Shown here one piece after another: positions 58,814-64,000 of a stretch of 64,000 nt of DNA (its first letter is position 1; each line of letters begins with the position of its first letter). The stretch is from Glaciecola siphonariae (GTDB lineage Bacteria > Pseudomonadota > Gammaproteobacteria > Enterobacterales > Alteromonadaceae), in the NCBI RefSeq assembly GCF_042652645.1, contig NZ_JBHSGU010000002.1, forward strand, positions 1,922,001 to 1,986,000, written 5' to 3'. The translations under genes and the position numbers were made by a program. The notes under the pieces are model-generated. The model saw only the letters and a list, made by a program, of their open reading frames with translations, was not told where the DNA came from and ran no database searches.

Positions 58814-61800
58814 ATCTATCTCGCCTCTGGACACTTGGTAAAAAATATCCACCGCACTATTTAGCCCGCTTTTTGCCTGAATAAACAGCTGAGGCATGAT
58901 TTGATATTTTAAAATCACTTCACTTGCCTGATCGAATACACCAATACCATAAGTAACTTGTATATCTTCGGCTATCCTGCCGGTAATTTGCACCTGTGAG
59001 CTGTCTCCCGCGCCCGCGGTTTGAATGTTCAAGGAGTCAAACCCCAATGCATTTCCTATTTGACCAAGGCCACTGTCGCTGCGTCTAACACCAAAACCTA
59101 CCAGTGCGTTTATAAGCGCCGCGTCGGAACTACTCGAACTGCCGCTGCTATTAAGGCTCAAATCTCGGCCCTGCAGTAAATAAGATAGCTGTTTTGCTTG
59201 GCTCATCGGTGGGTCTGAGAAAAGCTCAACTCGCGGTACGATTGGATTGCCCGTGACGTGGAGGCCCGCAATCACATCCCCTTCGGTATTTAACGGGTTT
59301 CGGATGGCGCGAATATTAAACTGCGGCAAACTCGGTTCGCCGTTAAAAAAGATTTTTCCCGACTGTACAACCAGCATTTGACCATAAGCCTCGTAACTTC
59401 CATCGAGCACGTTTACCTGGCCATTTAAACTCGTACGCATGGGCTGTAACGAGCCATCACTTCTGCGTTTTTGCTCAACTTTTAAATCTAAGTCGCCCGA
59501 CAAGCTGGCCTTTAAATCTAGCGCATCTATGCCTACAAAGCCCCACTTTGCCTCGTCTATCAGAATATTCAGGTCAATGTCTAAGGCTAGCGGAACAAGT
59601 GGCTGCGGCTGTTTTTTGCCAATAATGATGGTGTCGGAAGAAGGCGTTCGTGCGTTTTCAGGCAGCTCTTCTACTTTTATCTCAGCGCTTGGGATATTGA
59701 TGTTGCCCTTCACCATCAAATCGTTTGGCGACATCAAAAACTCAAGAGAAGGCGAAATTTGCGCTTTGCTGTCTTGCAATGCGAACTGCATATTTTCACC
59801 GTTAATTTGCCCTGCAACACTAAAAGGCTGCGCAAAGTTTACCTGCGCCTGATAGCTACCAGGACCTTTACCCAGCGAAAACCCGCCGCTCATATCTGCA
59901 GTTTGCCCATCAAAGCGCATCTCATGGTGAAAATCGGTCAGCGGATAAGTATAAGCATCAACAATGAGTTCACCCGATGTCACGCTAAGCTCACCGCTTA
60001 ATTGAGGGTCGTTGAGCTCACCGTTAAATGCGATATCTGCGTTAACCATCCCCTCAATGCTCTTTGTGCTCGGGATAAAACGCTGCAATAAACTTAAATC
60101 AAAGCTGTCTATTCGCAATCTTCCTTCATGGAACCGACTCTCTGGCTCAAGCCCTATGGTTGACTGAAGCCCCAATGTACCCGTTGATTGAGTACCGGCA
60201 AACATAGCGCTGGTCAGCGCATTATTTTTGAGTGTTAAGTTAGCCACAATCGCGGTAAGTTCTAGCATATGTTGGCTGGTTTCGATTTCGCCGCCCACAA
60301 TAGTATTGTTGGCGCTAATATCCATTCCCGAGTTTGCAGCAAAGCTTGCAGAAACTGCACTTGTTAAGGGTAAACGTGTATCAGGCAGAATCACATCAGG
60401 CGCATAGTGACGAGCCGCATAAGCAACATCATAATTTATCTCGGCCTGAGCCGTTGCACCGTCATTCGTATACGCCAAATCACTTAAACAAATCTTATTG
60501 TTTTCGCGAGTGCTGCGCCAACAATGCTCGCTCGCACTGTAATTATTCAGCCCCACATCGGCTACAAGCAACACGGTGTCGTTTAATGTGAAGCGTTCAA
60601 ATGGCAGAACTATCTCGCCCTCTTGCCATTTTCCGCGCCAGCGCGTCGTGTCTTCGTTCATCACAAGCGTACCGCTAAAGACCTGTGATGTTGAAATATC
60701 TTTGCTCGCAAGTGAAATTGCCGCATTGTGCTTGTCTTGATTACCCTGCACCCTAATATTAATGTTATCGATAACTTGCTTACCCACAGCAAGCTCAGAT
60801 ACGTTGATGTCGATATCACTTAAGAAATTCTCACTGGCATCTATCTTTGCCTTTAGATTTGCCTGCTCAAGACCAAAATCAGGTGATGAAAGCGCTGATG
60901 CCACTGCCTGCATATCAATAATGGGGGCACCTATACTGCCGTTGACAGTTCCCTCAAGCTGAGCACTTCCGCTCATCTGCGTTAGAAAACTTGATACATT
61001 TGCTACATCAGCATTAAATGACAGCGCGGTTTGAGTAGCCATCACCTGCTCTGCATCCATGTTTACGTAGTCGGTAGAAACAAACTGCAGTGAGCCCTTG
61101 GCATTTAAAATATTGTGCGCAGCCGTTTTATTGGCTTTATCCATCTGCTTGAGCGTTAAAGTATTAATATTGAGCTCACCTTGCTTAGACAAGGTAATAT
61201 CGCAGCCTATGGCAAGCGCAAAACCTAATGCCGCGCCTTCAATATTTTTGCACTGCACAGCCCCTTGCATCCATTGCTCGGTAAAGGTGTGCGATAACAC
61301 AAACTCACCATTGATTTGGCTTGTCATATCGGGTTTGAACACACCTAAATTCAGGTCATTGAGCGTAAGATTTAAAGACGACACCAAGGCAAGCGGCAGC
61401 GTACTCGATGTTTTATCCATGCTGTTGAGCGCGCCTAAACGAGAACTCCCCGAGAGGCGAACATCGCCAAGGACGCCACTGGTTTCAAATTTCTCAATGT
61501 TAATTGACGCCGAGGCCGGTGAAAGACCTGCGCTTAAACTCACGTCTGACAGTCCAGATTGCTCCGCCATCTCGCTTTGAAGCTGAGTATTTAAGGTAAC
61601 GTTATAGTTTGACCAATCCCCAGAAACAGACGCAGTAGCGCTGGGTACATCAAATTCAAAAGGCGCCAGTAAAAACGCTTTTGCCGGGGCAATGTTATTA
61701 ATGCTTAAGGCCAAATTAATGGGCAAATTCGTCTGTTGATACTGCCAAGCCACATCAGCACTGAGCATAGGAAGTGCGCTAGAGGCGCCGCTCTGTGTAA

Positions 61801-62911
61801 GTGTAATATTAGTATTGTCTAGTTGGCCTTTAAGGTGCAGCTTTAGCGTACGCTCTTTTGCATCATTTGTATTTTGCAAAAGCACTAACTCAATATCATG
61901 TGCGAAATTTTGCGCTAAATTCACGCTCGCATCAGCGTTTAGGCGCCTAGCCAAAAGCCCATTTTCATTAAACAGCTCTTGTGCATTTATTTGCAGCTTA
62001 GTTTTTAGCAGTTGTTCCTCAATAGAGAGGTTCAACCCACTTAGCGTTAAGCATTGACTGGCATTTGGGCTTACAGAACTGCTTGCAGCGCTGGCATCTA
62101 CCTCCCAGCACATACGTTTTATCGCACCCTGCTTTAATGATGCATTTACCGGAATAAATACCTCAGGAATGCTTATGTCGGGGGCACGCTTGAGCATTTG
62201 CTGAATATTGTTTAGTGAAATTGCAGGTTGCGCTTGTGCGGCGCTTGATGCAGGGTCAAGCGGTGCAGACTGATAAAACAGTACATCATCAACATTGAGT
62301 TTACCTACTGAAAAATGCTGAAACAGACTTATATCATTTACGGTGAGCTTGTGTACGCTGAGCAATGGATGCGCGCTGTCAGCCTGCTTGTTCTGTACCT
62401 GTCGGCTCACAGAAAGCGGGCGCACAGACAGCTCAAATTTTGTAACACTGAGCTCTTTTATGTCTATTGGAATAGGAAGAGTGATGTAATCGTCAGACGA
62501 CTCAGATGGACTCCCCTCATTGCCTTGCGGAAGAATAACAGCGATGCTTCGGGCTCTTAAATGCGAGAGGCAAGCGGCCATATCCCAAAGGCAAGCTAGG
62601 GTGATATCCATCTCAACATCGCGCAATCGAGCACTAACCGAATCCTCTAAATCAACATCGATACGCTCAATATAAAGCTCAGAATATAAACTACCGGTGA
62701 GCTTACCGATGTGGATACCTTCGGTTTTATTGGCAAAATGCGTCAGTATATTTAGGCCAGCATTACTGCCAATGGATAATACCGCTATTAAGGCCACAGC
62801 ACATAGGCCCAAAAAACCGTAGGCGAAGTACTTGCTGATGCTGATACTCATGGTTTTAGCGCTCATGCTTTCGCTTCCTGAACTGCCAAAAGCTGCGTTT
62901 TTGATGTCCAT
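58811..62911 (-). CDS. tamB: Translocation and assembly module subunit TamB
   Basis: A 1366-residue protein, slightly longer than E. coli TamB (1259). An N-terminal transmembrane anchor (about 27-52) is followed by a very long beta-helical periplasmic part with many strand-rich repeats. The conserved DUF490 end is visible in VLDGSYEAYGQMLVVQSGKI, LNTEGDVIAGLHVTGNPIVP and the last block KYQIMPQLFIQAKSGLNSAV. TamB spans the periplasm and bridges to TamA, assisting outer-membrane protein insertion and phospholipid transport. It begins 46 bp after the tamA stop on the same strand. Confidence 0.93.
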   Translation of the reverse strand: MDIKNAAFGSSGSESMSAKTMSISISKYFAYGFLGLCAVALIAVLSIGSNAGLNILTHFANKTEGIHIGKLTGSLYSELYIERIDVDLEDSVSARLRDVEMDITLACLWDMAACLSHLRARSIAVILPQGNEGSPSESSDDYITLPIPIDIKELSVTKFELSVRPLSVSRQVQNKQADSAHPLLSVHKLTVNDISLFQHFSVGKLNVDDVLFYQSAPLDPASSAAQAQPAISLNNIQQMLKRAPDISIPEVFIPVNASLKQGAIKRMCWEVDASAASSSVSPNASQCLTLSGLNLSIEEQLLKTKLQINAQELFNENGLLARRLNADASVNLAQNFAHDIELVLLQNTNDAKERTLKLHLKGQLDNTNITLTQSGASSALPMLSADVAWQYQQTNLPINLALSINNIAPAKAFLLAPFEFDVPSATASVSGDWSNYNVTLNTQLQSEMAEQSGLSDVSLSAGLSPASASINIEKFETSGVLGDVRLSGSSRLGALNSMDKTSSTLPLALVSSLNLTLNDLNLGVFKPDMTSQINGEFVLSHTFTEQWMQGAVQCKNIEGAALGFALAIGCDITLSKQGELNINTLTLKQMDKANKTAAHNILNAKGSLQFVSTDYVNMDAEQVMATQTALSFNADVANVSSFLTQMSGSAQLEGTVNGSIGAPIIDMQAVASALSSPDFGLEQANLKAKIDASENFLSDIDINVSELAVGKQVIDNINIRVQGNQDKHNAAISLASKDISTSQVFSGTLVMNEDTTRWRGKWQEGEIVLPFERFTLNDTVLLVADVGLNNYSASEHCWRSTRENNKICLSDLAYTNDGATAQAEINYDVAYAARHYAPDVILPDTRLPLTSAVSASFAANSGMDISANNTIVGGEIETSQHMLELTAIVANLTLKNNALTSAMFAGTQSTGTLGLQSTIGLEPESRFHEGRLRIDSFDLSLLQRFIPSTKSIEGMVNADIAFNGELNDPQLSGELSVTSGELIVDAYTYPLTDFHHEMRFDGQTADMSGGFSLGKGPGSYQAQVNFAQPFSVAGQINGENMQFALQDSKAQISPSLEFLMSPNDLMVKGNINIPSAEIKVEELPENARTPSSDTIIIGKKQPQPLVPLALDIDLNILIDEAKWGFVGIDALDLKASLSGDLDLKVEQKRRSDGSLQPMRTSLNGQVNVLDGSYEAYGQMLVVQSGKIFFNGEPSLPQFNIRAIRNPLNTEGDVIAGLHVTGNPIVPRVELFSDPPMSQAKQLSYLLQGRDLSLNSSGSSSSSDAALINALVGFGVRRSDSGLGQIGNALGFDSLNIQTAGAGDSSQVQITGRIAEDIQVTYGIGVFDQASEVILKYQIMPQLFIQAKSGLNSAVDIFYQVSRGEID

Positions 62912-62957
62912 GCCTTAGCCAGACAATGCAGAACTCGCCTTACCTTGACTGCGTACA

Positions 62958-64000
62958 TCATAAGCCCGGCCCAATCACTAAATGCAGCCTGAATTTACTT
63001 TCTAATTCGTCTTGCCCCCTAGCCAGGTATAATCTGACTGTGCCAATAGGCGAGAGCCAATGCATGCCCACGCCGTAGCCATACGCATAATTTTTGATTG
63101 GGTTATCGTTAGCGTTTCCTGCATCCACAAATACGGCAGCCCTAAATTTTTCAGCCACTGGATACGAATATTCAACGCTTGCGACAGCAAGGTATTTACC
63201 ACCTAAAAGCTCTTTTTTTTCTTCGCCATCTACCGTGACAAACTCGAAGTCAGACACTTCGTTTAAGCCGAAGCCTCTTATGCTTTGGTCACCACCTGCA
63301 AAAAAGCGCTGTGTGGACGGTACGCGAGAGAAATCACTGGTAGAGATTGCGCCCGCGTCTGCTCGCAATAAGAATCGGTGCTGACCAAATTCGCGGATCC
63401 ATTTAGTGCGTGCCAGAACCTTAAAAAAATCTATGTCAGAGAGCAGCGCTTTGGTGCCGCCCTCAACCGTGATCTGCTGCAGGTCTCCCCATTCAACAAA
63501 GATTTCTCCGCGCTTGCGGGTGCGAGAAAAGCTGAAACCCGGCAGCAGCAAATTAGTGGTTTCTTCCTCGGCAGCTCCTTGCACAAATGATTCTTGCTCA
63601 AATTTTACAAAGGCAATTTTATCCCAATCGTCCTCTTCTACTGCCCCCCACTGGCGCTGTACCGCAAGGCTAAAGTTGTCGCTGCGCGTTTGGTTTTCAT
63701 CGACTTGGTTAAAGCCTGCCTGAAAATTGAAAAAATCATTTAGCGGATTCGCCATCGGAATACGGTAGTTGGCTTTTAGCGATTTACGCGGACGCGACAA
63801 ATACAGCCGTGCACCCAAAGAATGCCCTCGCAGATTTACCCAAGGTCTCGACCAGTCAACCGTTACGCGAGGCCCAGTGTCGGTTGACACGCCAAGCCCA
63901 AATTCGAAGGTATCTTTAGGTTTTGGGTCTAATATGACCTCAATTGGCACTTTGTAATCGCTCGCGTTACCTGCATTCGCACGCGCAATCGCGCTGCTGA
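62958..64000 (-). CDS. tamA: Translocation and assembly module outer-membrane protein TamA, 3' part
   Basis: About 347 residues are visible; the frame runs on past the end of the window, so the N-terminal POTRA domains lie outside it. The visible part is the 16-strand Omp85 barrel: FGLGVSTDTGPRVTVDWSRP, the lid-loop motif RFFAGGDQSIRGFG (VRGY/F-type) and the closing GPGL. A GTG at 63950 is internal. It is followed by tamB on the same strand after 46 bp, the usual tamA-tamB operon. Confidence 0.93.
   Translation of the reverse strand, partial: SSAIARANAGNASDYKVPIEVILDPKPKDTFEFGLGVSTDTGPRVTVDWSRPWVNLRGHSLGARLYLSRPRKSLKANYRIPMANPLNDFFNFQAGFNQVDENQTRSDNFSLAVQRQWGAVEEDDWDKIAFVKFEQESFVQGAAEEETTNLLLPGFSFSRTRKRGEIFVEWGDLQQITVEGGTKALLSDIDFFKVLARTKWIREFGQHRFLLRADAGAISTSDFSRVPSTQRFFAGGDQSIRGFGLNEVSDFEFVTVDGEEKKELLGGKYLAVASVEYSYPVAEKFRAAVFVDAGNANDNPIKNYAYGYGVGMHWLSPIGTVRLYLARGQDELESKFRLHLVIGPGL

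Noticed and set aside
1..64000. tRNA and rRNA genes
   Set aside because: No stretch with the D-loop/T-loop pattern or rRNA-like sequence was noticed; this was a reading, not a computed search.

Overview
The window looks like chromosomal DNA of a marine gammaproteobacterium, most likely of the Alteromonadales. The support is the set of protein families: RlmG, TamA/TamB, the tolC / nudF-yqiB-yqiA-parE neighbourhood, a beta-lysylated EF-P with EpmA and EpmB, a PrsT-like TPR lipoprotein, a tricorn-like S41 protease and many c-di-GMP and two-component proteins. The genus is not resolved. I saw no rRNA, tRNA, CRISPR array or intact insertion sequence.

Layout. 1-2.7 kb: end of a DUF502 gene, a small membrane protein, a hemerythrin-like protein and NADP-glutamate dehydrogenase. 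2.9-8.4 kb: a tight five-gene minus-strand phosphorelay operon (sigma54-dependent regulator, a 77-residue protein that looks like a lone H-box helix, a CHASE3 kinase, a CheY-like regulator, a hybrid kinase with three receiver domains). 8.8-11.5 kb: envelope and stress genes (secreted protein, MscS channel, small lipoprotein, UPF0391 protein, BolA). 11.6-19.3 kb: alkB and rlmG (divergent, both without ATG starts), a cyclophilin, a DUF6671 protein, a ThDP-enzyme/aldehyde-dehydrogenase operon and an EAL protein. 19.5-22.1 kb: efp-epmA divergent from epmB.

22.06-27.93 kb is the most unusual part. It is an accessory island bounded by 52-bp direct repeats (49/52 identical). The repeat consists of the last codons of epmB plus the last codons of a convergent yjfB-like gene, so the island appears to sit between two genes whose 3' ends once nearly touched. 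Inside are a single-chain protein joining an AbiEi-like DNA-binding region to a Fic domain, with four exact-period 24-bp repeats upstream; a 5'-truncated Rhs gene with an unrecognised C-terminal tip and an overlapping candidate immunity gene; and two decayed Rhs fragments, one followed by an orphan immunity-like lipoprotein. A 10-N assembly gap lies in the Rhs repeats.

28-37 kb: a yjfB-like gene, a TraB/GumN-like protein, an unknown anchored protein, parE, yqiA, yqiB, nudF (cpdA is missing from this usual cluster), tolC, and a voltage-gated-type cation channel whose filter resembles that of calcium-selective channels. 37-45 kb: the PrsT-like lipoprotein, a DEAD-box helicase, a small membrane protein plus cysG, and a transglutaminase-like protein. 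45-55 kb: two large secreted beta-propeller enzymes (amidohydrolase fusion and tricorn-like protease) and a GGDEF-EAL protein. 55-58.8 kb: a peptide exporter (HlyD-type adaptor plus C39-peptidase ABC transporter) with a LuxR-type mini-regulator and no visible precursor. 58.8-64 kb: tamB and the 3' part of tamA.
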